A stretch of DNA of 64,000 nt from Sciurus carolinensis (lineage: Eukaryota > Chordata > Mammalia > Rodentia > Sciuridae). The stretch is taken from positions 57,819,177 through 57,883,176 of the forward strand of contig NC_062214.1 of the NCBI RefSeq assembly GCF_902686445.1, written 5' to 3'. Within the stretch, counting starts at the first letter, position 1. The number at the start of each line of letters is the position of its first letter. The translations under genes were made by a program, and so were the position numbers. The notes below the pieces were generated by a model that had not been told where the DNA came from, did not search any database, and worked only from the letters and a program-made list of their open reading frames with translations. Below, piece after piece: positions 1 to 12,659 of the stretch.

Positions 1-15
1 GAATTTTAATAAATC

Positions 16-18
<3 letters not shown>

Positions 19-55
<37 letters not shown>
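19..55. repeat. (GA)n microsatellite
   Basis: An uninterrupted AG/GA dinucleotide run of about 18 units sits at the left edge of the window. Confidence 0.97.
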
Positions 56-57
<2 letters not shown>

Positions 58-524
58 CTTTGAGGGTTAGGAACTGTGTCTCTTTGCCTTGTATGCCTAA
101 TATGTAATCAGATTCTAACATATAGTTGAGACTTGGTAAATGTTTGACAAATGAAAAACTATTGAATGAATAAGGAAATCTCTGCACTGAAATATAAATC
201 ACTATGTCTTGTTCTCTTATATTAGAATTCTTATATGGCAATTTATCTTTCATATAAATTTTGCATCTGTTAGACTTGATGGGTCTAGGATGAAATAAAA
301 ATGTTGAATGAAATAATTTCATTATCAATAAGTTTAATGAGAATATCAATTATTAACTTGTCTGGGATACAGGGTTAGACCTATGAAATCCTCAGTTTAT
401 ATCATCAATAATTTTATAAAAGAACTAATCTAAAGGAAACAAGTTCTAAATACCACATAAACAATAAGAAAAAATAGGGTAATGGCTCTGTAAATAGAAA
501 TGTAATGTGGTTTTAATACAGAAG
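56..524. other. AT-rich unassigned DNA
   Basis: No long reading frame and no repeat family that I recognise. Confidence 0.5.
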
Positions 525-740
525 GCAGGAGTGTGGACCCTGGAGTTAACTGCCTGAGTCTCACGCCTCTGCTGGTGTGTGACTATGGGCAAATTATTTA
601 ACCTCTCTGTGCTTCATTTGTAAAGTGGGATAACAACTGACACCTCTCTCATTGGGTTCTTGTGAACTCTTAGAACAGTACCTGGCTATGGCAAACATTC
701 ACCAAGTGTTGGTGTAGTTGTGACTGTTGTTATTATGAGA
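525..740 (+). mobile_element. MIR SINE
   Basis: Follows the MIR consensus in order: a tRNA-like head, a 'tgactatgggcaaattattt' block, 'aacctctctgtgcttcattt', a 'gtaaagtgggataa' block, 'agaacagtacctggc' and an AT-rich tail. MIR is an ancient tRNA-derived, L2-mobilised SINE. Heavily diverged and inactive. Confidence 0.85.
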
Positions 741-1059
741 AATCACAACAAACCTAATTAATAAAGAGCTAAAAATATTTTAAAGCGAATAATTTCTCAC
801 TAAACTGGGGTCAGTCCTCCTTTTCCAATAATAGCCTAGAAATTCTGCCCAGTTCAGTCTATGGAAAACACCATGTCATATCTGGTTACATTTTATCTCT
901 CCCTTGGCTATAATTTATGTCTCAGATACTTGGATGTCTTTCTGTCTTCAGACTCATCTTCCAATAACACAACATCTGCACTGCTAGAAGACTGATTAAA
1001 AAAAAAAAGGTATAGTCACACTCCACCCCAAAATACTTCAGCATCAGCATCATGCCATG

Positions 1060-1425
1060 CTTAAGCCCGTACTTAAGTTTTCCTATCATGTCTCGCCTTC
1101 TTAATGCTCCAGGGATTTGTAAATACTGCTTCCACATGGGGAATATGTTCCCCCATCTGTTCCACTTAGCCAACAGCAACTCCTCTGCAGGTCCTAGTTT
1201 CTCCAGAAGTCTCCCCTGACCCACCGGGAGGGTGCCCTTTCTGTCCTGCTGTAGCACACTGACTATCTAACAGCAGAGCTCACCTGTTGGGACTGTAACT
1301 TCCTGGTGACTGATTTCCTTTCTCACTAGACCATGACAGCCTGGGTCTAGCATATCCTCCTGTCTCCAGTGTCCATCACAGTGCCTTATACTTATTAGGA
1401 AAACAATGATTATTTGTTGGAAAAA
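1060..1425 (+). mobile_element. L2 LINE 3' end
   Basis: Resembles the pyrimidine-rich L2 3' region: a clipped 'ccccatctgttccacttagc' block, a 'tctcccctgacccaccg' block, a 'tccatcacagtgcctta' block and a degraded 'aacaatgattatttgttgg' end. The antisense reading frames of 111 and 132 codons here (922-1257 and 1267-1665) largely read this repeat backwards and resemble no protein known to me. Confidence 0.6.
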
Positions 1426-2139
1426 TAAGGGGAACGGGGACAAGGGAACCGGCCATAGGGAACTCCCACTGTCAAAAACACAGGCACTTTTCCTACTTCT
1501 GTCTGCATCATCTTTAAACATGGAAAAACATGCAGGTGACCCTAAGAGGGGTCTGCATTGTGATATGGGGTAGAACTGGTTAAATGCCGTCTGAGTCATA
1601 CCATGCCCAGTGGGCCCTAACAAGCTTTTCATCCCTCCACCCCCTTCCCATCTTCCATCTGCCATGGAAGCACCTCTCGGGGAATCAAAGGCCTCCTAGA
1701 GCAACTGATTAGAGAAGATCAATATTCTTTATCATTATCTGGAAATAGGTTCATTTAGAGTAGAGATGAATCAAGTGTTTTCTGTATAATCTGCAATCGT
1801 CCCATCAAAGGTGGCCCAAATTACCATGAAGTCACATTAATTGTCATCTTCAGGATCTTAAAAAACTTCATTGTTATAAAATGGCTTTGGTCATATCATC
1901 TAATGACCTTGGCAACTGAAGCACAGTGACCTCAGGAAATTTAAACTAGAAAGTGAAGTTTTTACAGAGTAGATTATCAAATCTATAACACTATTATTAA
2001 TACTCTTAGAGATTATACAATGCATTTAGTAATAATTATATCCTGAAAAATTGAAGAAAAATAACAGAGAAAATTTATAACAGGCAGCCATGTGCCCAAA
2101 CCAACAGATTCAACCCATGTTAATAGTTTACATCCTTGT
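1426..2139. other. Unassigned DNA
   Basis: Unique-looking AT-rich sequence with no supported gene, RNA or repeat. Confidence 0.45.
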
Positions 2140-2282
2140 CTCAAATCTTTTTTTTTTTAATTTTTTAAAATTTTTACAGACTGCATTTTGATTCATTGTC
2201 CACAAATGGGGTAAGTCTTTTCATTTCTATGGTTGTGCACGATATAGATTCATACCATTCTTTTACACACACACACACACAG
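2140..2282 (-). mobile_element. L1 3' end fragment with (CA)n
   Basis: A T-rich stretch (reversed poly-A) is followed by the reverse complement of the squirrel-type L1 3' UTR ('gactgcattttgattcattg', 'cacaaatggggtaag'). The same block occurs at 45.4 and 48.0 kb. The match ends in a short CA repeat at about 2265-2281. A 5'-truncated L1 tail, dead. Confidence 0.85.
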
Positions 2283-3625
2283 AGCATCAAAAGTGTTCAT
2301 TTAAATATTTCCACTAATGCAATCATTCCATTTCGGCCTTCCCTTCCTGGTAATCATATCTGATAATATCATTTTTATATGGTGTCATTATTTTTAAACT
2401 TTTACTGCATGTGGTGTTTTCATACATAGCTCACATTTTTATCATCCTGTACTTATCCTGACAGCTGCATGTACTATAGCACTTATTTCTCCCTTTATCT
2501 CCCTTGCTCTTCCAATCCCTAGTTTGTCTCTGGAAGCAAGTGTATTGTTAGGTGTGATAGTCCCAAGCAATGGCAGCTGGACTAACTTTCTAACTTTTTG
2601 ATCTCCAGAGAGGTCAGAAAGGCATGTTAATGTCTCCTTTCTTTCCATCTTCTCCCACCAGACAAGCTCTTTCACTCATACCCAACCCTTCTGCCTTTTT
2701 TTTCTACCAAATGCCCAATAATCTCAAGAAAATATCTGTCCCTCATTTCATCTTTAGTCCATTCCCTGACACGTAACAATATTCCTGAGTCTTGTGGGTC
2801 CATCAACAAAAAAGAAGGATCATATATTTAAAGTAAAATAATTTAAAATAAAATAATAAGCAAAGGAACTCAATCTCTAAAGTCCTGTAGACATTCTAGA
2901 CAGTCCCCCATATAACTTGTCACTTCATTTATTTCCTCATGCTTTTTATACTTTTCATTAAAATTAATTTAATGTCTTTATTTTTTCTAACTTGTTGAGC
3001 ACAACATATTGACATGATTAATAATTCCTATTGCAATTTGTTGAGGATAAGGTGTTCTCAGCCACTTTGTGAGTTCAATAGTTTTTTAGTGATGTATCCT
3101 GAGACCTACAAAATAATCCAAAACATTTTTCTTATGGGAAAATGTTTGAGAGATTGCCTGAGTGAGCCACCTTCGTAGTGTCCATGCATACACAGAACAC
3201 AGATCTCACAGTCCATAAATATCTGTCCAGTGACCATTACAGTCATCATTGCTATTGTTATAGTCCAGGGAGGCCAGGAAAGGATATGTGACTCAGGACA
3301 AAAATGCACTGACAATGAAAGAATCCAGACACTATGGTATCAACGAGTGTTTCCATCCTCTGCTACTCAACCAAGCTTTTCAATCAAGCACAATTATACA
3401 ATCCTGAAATTTTATGTGATTAGATAGTGGGTCTTATGTCTTGTGACATCCTGTTTCTGTCTCTATCCACCCAAACTAAAACAATCTTTTCCTATCTCTC
3501 TTTATCTCCATACTTCTCTTGGATGCATTATTTTTAAAACATACTTAAATTTCCATAAATATTCAAAAAGAAGGAACACCAAAGACATGAAGAAATTAAT
3601 ATATTCTTAAGGTAGAAGCACAGAA
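2283..3625. other. Unassigned DNA
   Basis: No recognisable repeat. Overlapping short frames at 3106-3427 on both strands have no codon pattern or homology that I can support. Confidence 0.4.
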
Positions 3626-3629
3626 TTCC

Positions 3630-3760
3630 AAAGCTATAGTTAAACTGTTTTCACAGCTAAAGAAACAAAAATTTAGCTTCCCTGAAGTCACATGGCTCAT
3701 TAGTGATATTACCAGGGATGGAATTCAGTTCTTCTGACTGTCAGTTCCTCTCACTTCTTA
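3630..3760 (-). mobile_element. MIR fragment
   Basis: Reverse-complement MIR core: 'aagtcacatggctcattagt', then 'ccagggatggaattcag', the degraded counterpart of the usual 'agctgggattcgaacccagg'. Confidence 0.55.
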
Positions 3761-6119
3761 GCGGACTTGGCTCTCCTGGAAAGTTGTCCAGGGCCCACCA
3801 GCCACAACTCCTTCCCTCACAATCTAATAGGAATCAGTAATAATTCCTGAGTCAGAGAGAGCTCATGGTTAATTTGTTACCCTTCCCTAAGCTTTCCAAA
3901 TTCTCCTTCCAAAAGACCCCTGGGACTTGAAAATCACTCTTTACTATCTCGCATTTGGATTTGAATCATTAAGGCATGCATCTTTATATGCAGAAATGTG
4001 CTACATTTGAGATCTCAGGGTGGTCTGAGTCAGATTAGTCCTTTCTGCTTCTGGATGAATGGTAGCATATTTACCAGGTAGCTGATGAGGCTTCAGCTAT
4101 AGTGCCCCTTATTTTCCCAGGACCATTCTTGTAGCCCATTACCTACATCTGTACTCCAAAGTGTCTTAAAGGGACTCTTTGAATAGTATAGCTTTAAGGT
4201 CCCACAAAACTTGGATATGCCCTATCTAAGCTGCCCTACTAGTAAATCATTATCACTAACACCAGGTTTTTCACCAAATTAAGCTAGTAAGCCTTCCTTT
4301 GTATTATAGGGATGAACTTCTTTAGTGTATATTAGGTTTCTTAATATAGTGCTTGACGTCACCCGTAAGTCACCAGTATGCATGTTATGGTTATAATTGA
4401 CCTTTAGTGTCTTGCCTGGAAGACAGTAAATAAAAACTGAAAGCTTCTAAAATCCATCATCAAAAGTAAGTAAGGAAACCATCATTCGCAAAGATTAGAG
4501 GTCCTTTTCTAAGAAGGTCTCTAACATCTCCCTCTGTACATGCACGAGCATCCAAAAGTATATTCCAGGAGTAGAAGACAAGACTAGAGTGTTCTTTCCT
4601 CCTGCAAAGTGCTGAACAGAGCTACCTGCCTGCACATCACCATGAGATCAAACTGGGAGGGCGCTTACCAATCTATTGGAACCATGAATCAGTTCAGTTG
4701 TATGAACCTGTACACTTCTTTCTTTTGTAGACTCTGCAGAATCATGACGTGTGGTGTTCCCCCTCTAGAATGGGTCAGGGGGCAATTTGAGAGACTCCAT
4801 TACTTTCCCACACCTGATTCTCCTCCATGAATCACCCAATCTGCTCTCTTTCCTTGTCCATCCAGATGCTCTGCTAACAAAGAGAAGACAGAGGAGCTGC
4901 CTTGCACATGGCCAAAAGAAAGCTATCTGAGGGCGGGGTGATTGGGTAATATATTTTTTCAAAGGGGAAAACAGGAGGCAAAAGCTTCTTTAGTTCCTGC
5001 AGCAGCAGCTGGCTGCCCTGCAATCGATCATCTTGTTCTTATGTTGGTCCATTTACATTCACAGGAGCAGGAGGCAAGCGGCAGAGACATCTCTCAGTTG
5101 TGTGTTTCCATAACGTACCCCCATCCTTCACCCCTTCTGTGGTTTTTCTCTGCGTTTAGAAAGTCATTGAGAAATGTTAATGGTCTGGGGGAAACCAGCG
5201 TTTGGGGAATGACGAATGGGCAAGTAGCAGAATGAGGGTGTGCAGCTAATGATTTCCTACAAGTGATGATTAAACATCATTCCTCCATCTCTCAGCACCT
5301 AATTCTCCCCAAGGCTGATTTATGGAAGACACCCTAACGTACAGTTGCTGCAGTTTTATTAGCCAGGAACAATTTAGCCATGAGAGGTAGTCTGCCTCTG
5401 CTTTTCATTTTCTTCCATCCCAAGAAGAAAGAAATGATAAAATGTGAAGAACAACTAGGGCCTCATTCTCTTAATACTAAAAAGACAAAATAGCATAATA
5501 CATAGACCACTAAAGAGGCAGGTAATCATCACTGGGGATAAAGTTTATGATACAAAGTCTTTACTTCCTAGAAGTCATTACCTTGTCCCAGACACAGAAG
5601 AAGGTCCCTTCAGGTCCTATAAATGGAAACCTGCTGCTGCTATTTCAGACAGTCTAAAAATAACTGCACACCTCATTTTTCCAAATACCAGAGTACCCAT
5701 CTTTCCTCTGCTCTACTAGGGGTTGTAAGGTTACCATAACTACCAAAAGTAATTGGGGAGTATTTGTGATTTTAAAAAATGATTATGATAAATGCTTCCA
5801 TTGTGGGTAAAGAGAAATTAGAATCATGTGAAGATCACTGAGAACAACGTGGAGGCATCAGGATTTCTTTCCCTCCTGAAAAGAACCTACTCGCTTATCT
5901 CTTGTCAAAGATTTTAACATCTTTCAATATTCCATATACAGATTTTTCAATGTCTAGCCCTCATCTCAAATTGCAACTTCCCAACAATGGCTTCCTGATC
6001 AAGTACTACAGAATAAAATTGATTCTGTGATTTAGAGAGGAAAGATAAATCATGCCAATTAATAGTTATTTATTCTAAATCTTTTAATGATATGTTAAAT
6101 CCCTTAATTACATAAGAAC
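3761..6119. other. Unassigned DNA with a less AT-rich core
   Basis: No repeat family recognised over about 2.3 kb. The part around 4930-5240 is more GC-rich than its surroundings, has an E-box-like CAGCTG and an open frame of 97 codons on the + strand, but no splice-site context or protein similarity that I can name. It may be a conserved non-coding element or simply unique DNA. Confidence 0.4.
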
Positions 6120-6320
6120 TAACATTTATTGTTCACTTACTTGATGCCTAGTACTATGCCCTATGCACTTTACCTAGATTACCTTGTTTAATCCTTATCA
6201 AATATATGTTTGCTATTACTTATATTATACAAATGAGGAAATAGGGAAACTAAATTATTTGTATAATATTCAAAATATGGTCAACAGTATTTGATCTGAG
6301 GGAGTCTGATGTTAGAACTG
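6120..6320 (-). mobile_element. MIR SINE
   Basis: Reverse MIR order: 'acttgatgcctagtacta', 'tttaatccttatcaa', 'caaatgaggaaatagggaaa', and near the end a tract matching the MIR tRNA-like head in reverse. Confidence 0.75.
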
Positions 6321-6689
6321 GGCTTGTAGCCACTACAGGGTAACATCCTCTGAATGCTTTCTTCCTTTACATTCACCTTCTACTGGCTAACTAACTTTAA
6401 TAAGCAGAAATGAAACCCACCCTATTTAGGAGTTTTAGAACTAAACATGAATTCTCTAATATTTGGAATAAATACAGAGCTCAGAATTGATCTGAATATG
6501 GACTTAATATGAAATAACCTTCCAAATTAAGAAGATATAATTCATAACTACTTAGATTCACAGAAATCTACAAAAAACATGAGCATATTTCCTACCCTCA
6601 TGGGGTATTAGTTTAAATTGTAACAGGAGAGAGTCTTTGAGGTGGATGAGAACAATTCAAATGGCAATTGGTCACTCATAATGCAATTC

Positions 6690-7200
6690 AGAACACTCAT
6701 GCAAACTTTCAACAGATGCCCACTGAGCACCAACATGCTAGTTAGTGGTACTACTATAGTGTTCAAAAGCAAAATTGGTCCCTATCATTATGGGATTTAT
6801 AACTCAGTAAGTAATATAGACAACAATAAATTAATGACAACACTAAATGTAAATAACCATCTATATAGTATGATACACGGTACTATGGGATGCATACAAT
6901 TATCTGAACTGTTCTAGGGACTAGAAAATTTTTGTTTTTCTAAAAAGTCATCAATTGAAATAAGAATAAGTAGATGAACTGAGGGTTGAAAAGAGGTTTC
7001 CAAGCAAACATACTATGCAAAGATATTGTAACAGAGGGGAGCTCAAAGTACTTAAGAATGGAAGGAAAGTCAGTGGAGATGAAGCACAAGAAACAAATGA
7101 TGTCATGCTACCTGATGAGGCAGAGGAGTCACAGGGAGTGGGCCTTGGTGGTCTCTGAAGGCTGTAGCAGAGCTTCTGGTTTTTACCAGAAGAACTGGAA
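6690..7200 (+). mobile_element. Ancient mammalian repeat, family unresolved
   Basis: Carries diverged versions of a motif series seen elsewhere in the window (16.4, 35.6, 55.1 and 63.3 kb): 'cactgagcacc', then a 'tccctatcattatgggattt' block (usually 'ccctcatggagctt'), then a purine-rich segment. The series is a known kind of ancient mammalian interspersed repeat, but I cannot name the family from memory with confidence. Confidence 0.35.
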
Positions 7201-7289
7201 AACTTTGAGGTTCACTGGCTTGAATTCAGAATAAATACATGCATGTCACTGCAGAAGCCCTGATGATTCTTGGTTTTAGCACCACCTGT

Positions 7290-7670
7290 CCCAGGATCCC
7301 TTGAAAACAGAAGGGAGATCAGTGGAATATAGGAAGGGGACTGGGGAGGAGGGATGAAAGAAGGACTAGAAAAGGGAGAAACTGCAGAATGAAACTGACC
7401 AAATTATGCTATGCACATATACAAATACACCACAGTGAATTCCACCTTTATGTGTGTCTATAAAGCCCAAATTTAAAAAACACAAATAAATAGAAGCAAG
7501 ACCAGTAGAGTAGAGAAAGGGGAACTGGTGGAGGGAGGAGTGGAGGGAAAGAAGTACTGGGGATTGAAATGGAGTAATAATTTTCCATACATGTGTGATT
7601 ATATCAAATGAACCACACTATTATGTATAACTATAATGCCCTAAAAAATTAAAAATAAAATTAACTAACT
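7290..7670 (+). mobile_element. L1 3' UTR fragment
   Basis: Purine-rich 3' UTR followed by 'accacagtgaattccacctt', 'tactggggattgaaatggag' and a terminal A-rich tract with AATAAA-like hexamers. A clear relative lies at 12385-12655 in the same orientation. 5'-truncated, no ORF2 retained. Confidence 0.8.
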
Positions 7671-7970
7671 GCTTTTAAAAAGTCCTCCTTATTTTATATA
7701 AGAAGAAGAATTGCTAATCCCTGAATTAGGCATAGGACCACAAAAGGTTCTATGACGTGGGATGAAGTACTAAGAATTGCTTGTCTTACATATTAAAATG
7801 AGAATCGGAAAAAGAATCTAAGTTTCCAGTATTCAAATATGTGTTTGTTTCCAACAATACTATGGCAAAAGAACAAAGAGCCACTTGTGAAAGGAGCACT
7901 CAGAGTTGGAGATTAGAAATGAACTTAGGAAGGCATAACAGGCCAGATAAGAGAACTGGAGGGAGAAAAA

Positions 7971-8021
<51 letters not shown>
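7971..8021. repeat. (ATAG)n microsatellite
   Basis: About 12 perfect GATA/ATAG tetranucleotide units, likely polymorphic in length. Confidence 0.97.
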
Positions 8022-8022
<1 letters not shown>

Positions 8023-8139
8023 AAGAAAGTCCAAGGGACTAGAAAAACACAGTCAGGATAACTTTACAAATGGAGAAAATGGCAAGTGTAGATAGGCAAA
8101 ACTATCTGTCATTTAAACCAATCATATCCACTTTGTTTT

Positions 8140-8335
8140 CTGTTTTTACAGAGCACTCTAGAGCTATGTGAAACTTGAATAAGCCTCTTAACCTCTCTGA
8201 GCCTTGGTTTTTACCTCCATAAAATCGGAATTAATAAATCCTTCCAACAGTATCAATGGGAAGATCAGAAGAAATGGCAACACAAAGCACTTTTCATGTT
8301 AGCAGCTGCTCAGTAAAAATTAGGTCACTCCACTA
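8140..8335 (+). mobile_element. MIR SINE
   Basis: MIR core 'taacctctctgagccttggt', then a 'ctccataaaatcggaatt' block and 'caaagcacttttcatgttag', in consensus order. Confidence 0.85.
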
Positions 8336-8849
8336 TCCTAGTAGGACATCAAAGTTCAGTTCTTCATGGGTGAGAAAAGGAATACTCTTGCTGCCCATCA
8401 TCTCACCTGTAGTATTGCTGTGAGGTTAAAATGAGAGAATGTGGAGAAATCTTTGGTACTTTGGGGGCATTTAGCTTCAGCAAAAATAAAAGCACCAAGC
8501 TTACACAAGAAATACGCTACAAGTAGCATGCTTTCTCTATGGAGATTTAGAAGAGCCAATCTGAAATTACATATGAATAAAACTTGTCTGGACATTCAGA
8601 GATGACAAGAATTTATAAATGCAGGAGAAATTTTATACTGTTAATAGTTACAGATAAATTCTATATCTAATGAACAATCTTCCAAATCCAATTTATGGCA
8701 GTCTCTATGAAGCTTCTGTTGCATAAATTAGTTACAATTTGAAAAGAACAGGGAGGATGGAGAGGAAAAAAACCTATTTACTGGATTAAAACTATAGACT
8801 CTTAGACCAAACTACAGTCAGAGAAAGCTATCTAAATTGCTAGTATTAC
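8336..8849. other. Unassigned DNA
   Basis: No repeat or gene recognised. Confidence 0.4.
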
Positions 8850-9400
8850 TGCAAAAACCTTTAATTGGCTTCCAGATACTGTTTCAATGTTGTCTAAATT
8901 CCTTACAATTATTTACAAGATTGGTCTCTGTCTCCTTTCCCAGTCTTAACAACTCTTATCTTCTGGCTACCCTTTGAGATCCAGTCATATTAAACTGTCT
9001 TCCCACAATGCACCTTGGGATCAGCCAGCGCCATGTTTCCTCATGCCCCTCTGCGTCCCCCAGAACTTTCCTTACGGATATGTCTCCCTCTGCCCTCCCT
9101 CTCTCACCCTCAGAACTCCTACTTAGACTTAAACCTTCAGTTAGGAATCACTTCCAGTGGGAAACTTGCCCTGTTTCCCTTAATTTAGGACAAATCTTTT
9201 AGTTCCCTGCCCTTCCCTTCTTAAACATGCATGCCATGGAAATTCATGGTGCGCTCTTGCCTGTATCTCTCACCTGGCCATGAACCAACATGCAGTAATT
9301 GGGTCCAACTTACTGACTGATGTGTCCCCAATGCCCAACTTATAGTAGTTCCTGTAGGAAGTCCATGTGTAAATAAATGAGCTCTAGAAAAGGCATTTGA
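8850..9400 (+). mobile_element. L2 LINE 3' region
   Basis: Typical L2 order: 'aaaacctttaattggcttcc' (consensus 'cttcaatggctcccc'), a 'tctaaattccttacaatt' block, a pyrimidine-rich middle, and a terminal block ending 'gtaaataaatgagc' (usual end 'caataaatgtttgttga'). About 550 bp, one of the longer ancient LINE pieces here. Confidence 0.65.
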
Positions 9401-10005
9401 AGTCTTCAGAGCAAACCTCACCTTGAGCCTGGGAATTGTAAGCAAAAATGACTATATAATCCATGTTTTTATTTCTTCTGTTTTCAAGGGAGGACACTAC
9501 TAGAATTTCATAGGGAATATATCTCTTTGCATGGGCCTATTCTGCATATTCTAGGCCTGGCCATTTATCAGGCTTGGCCCTTGCATTAAATACTAATATT
9601 ACCCACTTAACCTCCAGTCATCATAGCAACCTCCAATTGACCCTCCCACCATTACTGCATTTTTAAATGCACATGGAGGTTATACTGCTCCCAACAGAAA
9701 GCCAATGGGAGAACACCCAAGGATCTGGGCTTGTGCCTAAGTGGTGTGGAAAAATTCCATCTTCCTTCATTACACTCTAACAGATATCCTTTTGGGGACC
9801 AAACTGTCAGGAAACAATCCAAGTGTGTCAGGCCTGGCCAGTTGCCCTGGTAGGGCTTCTTCCCTATGTGCCTTACCCATCACACTTCATTATTAAGGGT
9901 GAAGCAAGAAGCTCTGTGCTGCAATGAATTCAGGTGACCACAATGAAAAGTTGGTGTGTACAACAGTCCACTAAGCAGCAGCACAGAAGAGATGAGAACT
10001 AGAAT
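9401..10005. other. Unassigned DNA
   Basis: No recognised element. It holds a CA/TG-poor, moderately GC-rich stretch around 9600-9830 with no open frame of note. Confidence 0.4.
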
Positions 10006-10009
10006 CTAA

Positions 10010-10150
10010 GTACTCCATGTCTTCTCTCAACATGTAAAGAAATAGAGGCACAGGAAGAATGTGCCTGGGGTCACATAACAGACTCACAGAAGTAAGGGAG
10101 GAACAAGGAAGCATAGAGGTGTATGGAGGGCAGTCAATCAGGGAAGACAC
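10010..10150 (-). mobile_element. Possible MIR fragment
   Basis: Contains 'aaatagaggcacaggaagaa' and 'gcctggggtcacataacaga', resembling the reverse MIR core 'gaggcacagagagg ... aaggtcacacagc'. Short and diverged. Confidence 0.4.
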
Positions 10151-10679
10151 CCGCCACACACACACTGGAAGAGGTGGATTTTGAGGTCAAGCTAAAAGAA
10201 AGAGTGCTTTATCTCAAAAACAAAAGGTCCTTAAGAAATGCCACTGCTGCTCATTGCTCTTTGGAGAAGACAACCTCATTTCTTCTAGGATGTTGAATTT
10301 TCCTGTGCCTTTTTGCTCACTCTAAACCCAATAATAGAGAAGGCTTGCCCTCTCGTGGATTCTCAGTGCCTCTAGTTTCTCCACTACTCAGTTGTACCAA
10401 TAACCTTGACTTAAAATAAAACATAGGATAAAATTTCTTGCACTTTCCATTCTACAGTGTATTGAATTTTTTTTTGTTTTTATTTTTAACAGGGACAGGA
10501 TGAACTGGCTTCTCTTTCCTAGAGAGCCAGCCAAAAATAGGAGGTCATTCATTTCCACTTTAACTTGCCTTCCTTTATCTTTCTCCCTCCTTTCCTTTTT
10601 CATTTTTGTCCTTTCCATGGAGAGACACCACTGAAAAGTCCATCATTTTGTGAAAATATTTTCTCCATCTGGTGCTTTT

Positions 10680-10683
<4 letters not shown>

Positions 10684-10715
<32 letters not shown>
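10684..10715. repeat. (CA)n microsatellite
   Basis: About 16 CA units. It produces spurious His-Thr and Val-Cys repeat peptides in overlapping frames on both strands. Confidence 0.97.
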
Positions 10716-10718
<3 letters not shown>

Positions 10719-11184
10719 ATGATCTAATTCCCATGTTACCATTTTGTAATATAAGTTTTCTGATAAATCTCAAACTCCACAACATATATTCCTTGTCTTT
10801 GGCTAATACAGCTCCAAATTTGCTACAAGGAAGAAAATGAAATTTAAAAAGTTAGAAGAGGAGAGGAAGGATATAAGAGATGAGGGAGAAACAAAGAGGA
10901 ATGGGAATGAGTCACAGTTGCCAGGTAAAGAGAAGGACAGATTGGATTTTCTTTCGAGCTTGGCAAAGCATGCAAGCTAAAAGGTCAGTGGTGCTGAAAG
11001 GGGAATACAAAAGGATAAAAGGATGGGAACAAAGAAACCACTTTATGCAGGGGTATTAGTGCTATCAGCAGTAATAAAACTGCACAGCCGCAATTGAGCA
11101 ACAGAATGAAAGATGTCATTGAGGAGAGGCTGGACTGATGGTTTCAGAATGTGCAGAGCACTGGGCCAGTTGTCTGTGCGTGTA

Positions 11185-11221
<37 letters not shown>

Positions 11222-12380
11222 ACAAGCACATGGAAGCCCTGCAGGAGCTCTGCCAGGAACCCATGGGGTCAGAAGCCCTTTGACCCAAGAACAGATGCAG
11301 CAGAATTGAAATGCATGCCTTCGTCTTGCCAAGAACCCCTCCTGAGGCAAATCTCAATCCTTGAAAAAGTGCAGAGCAAAGGAGAAATTCATATAGCAGA
11401 ACCCACTGGGCGACAGCACTATTAACCAAATGATACTGTTTAAGCATTACTGAAATTCCTCTGTACCTTGGGTGAGTCACAGGACCTGCCCTCAAGATTC
11501 TTGTTATCTTACTGGCAAGCAAAACATACACACACAAAAGGAAGGATGGCAGTATTAATTCAAACTGTTTCTCCAGCAGAGAGTAAGCAAAGATCCCTTT
11601 ATATCTATTGGCTTAATTTTTAAATAATAGTGTTTAAATCTGCATAAATGTGAAGCATAATATTATATTTAAAGCTCTGGTGCTACAAAACTAATAAAAT
11701 TTGAATTACATTACAATTTAGTGTGATAGATGCTGTTGTTTTACTGAAACTAAATCCTTGATGCAGGTTTCCCTTGTGTTGAACTCATCAACAGTAGTCA
11801 TAGGATAGTGTGATTAGATTCTCAGCCTGACTTTCTAAGTAAGAGCTCTTAGAAGATGTGGAAGGACAGTGGTTCTTGCTCTCAGGTTTCCTATGCCTAC
11901 CTCTAGGGAGCAAATGAGTCCTGAAAAGACAAGGAAACCAGAGAACTGCATCTAAGCAAGGGACAGATGTGTGCTTTGGATGGTTGGTGTTTAGCATTCT
12001 GACATTCAGAATTTAACATGGACAATGACTGTCAGGGGAGACAAAGGGGCATGGTTCCCTCTCTCTTTAGATCTATAGATGATTTACAGTGAGACAGAGC
12101 CTTGATTCCTTCTCCAGACTACTCTTTTCTATCTCTAAACAAGTTGGCTGAAAATGAAACTCCCTGTAGCAGACCAGAGAATGCATCTGCTACTTGCTCC
12201 TGGCTACCACCCTTTGCAAACACAAATGGGAACTGGGTAAGGAGAACTCTGGCTGGGACTGCCTGGGGCCAGATCAAGAATGTAGAAAATAATGTGCATA
12301 ATATAGTGTTTATAAAACAAAATTACACATTCTCTAAATGGTCTTAACTGACTTATATAGGAAGACAATATGACCTTAAA
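10716..12380. other. Unassigned DNA with a TG microsatellite
   Basis: No element recognised apart from the TG run at 11188-11219. The 164-codon antisense frame at 11043-11537 is held open partly by that repeat, which encodes an alternating Thr-His tract, and is not credible as a gene. Confidence 0.45.
11188..11219. repeat. (TG)n microsatellite
   Basis: Sixteen uninterrupted TG units. Confidence 0.97.
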
Positions 12381-12384
12381 AGGA

Positions 12385-12655
12385 GGGAGAAACTGACCAA
12401 ACCATGCTATGTACATATATTACTATACCACAATGAATTCTACCTTTATGTATAACTAGAGAGCACTAATTTAAAAAAAAAAAAACTATAAATAAATAGA
12501 AGGAGGACCAATAAAGTAGAGGAAGGTCAGTGGGGAGGGGAGGGAAATTGGAAGTACTGGGGATTAAAGTAGAGCATGCTTATATGATTATGTCAAAATA
12601 AATCCTGATATTATGGATAACTATCATGCACTAAAAAAAAAGAAAAATTGAAACA
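12385..12655 (+). mobile_element. L1 3' UTR fragment, sister of the 7.3-kb copy
   Basis: Shares with 7290-7670 the blocks 'gaaactgacca', 'accacaatgaattctacctt', 'aataaatagaaggagg' and 'tactggggattaaa', the internal A-rich run and the final A-rich tail. 5'-truncated. It directly abuts an older L1 3' UTR on its right. Confidence 0.8.
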
Positions 12656-12659
12656 AAAA

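Noticed and set aside
1267..1665. 132-codon antisense open frame
   Set aside because: Mostly reads an L2 3' end backwards; no protein similarity or splice context.
7971..8021. CRISPR-like array
   Set aside because: It is a plain tetranucleotide microsatellite without spacers, in a mammalian genome.
11043..11537. 164-codon antisense open frame
   Set aside because: Runs through the TG microsatellite, giving an alternating Thr-His tract; no domain, and other frames at the same place are also open.
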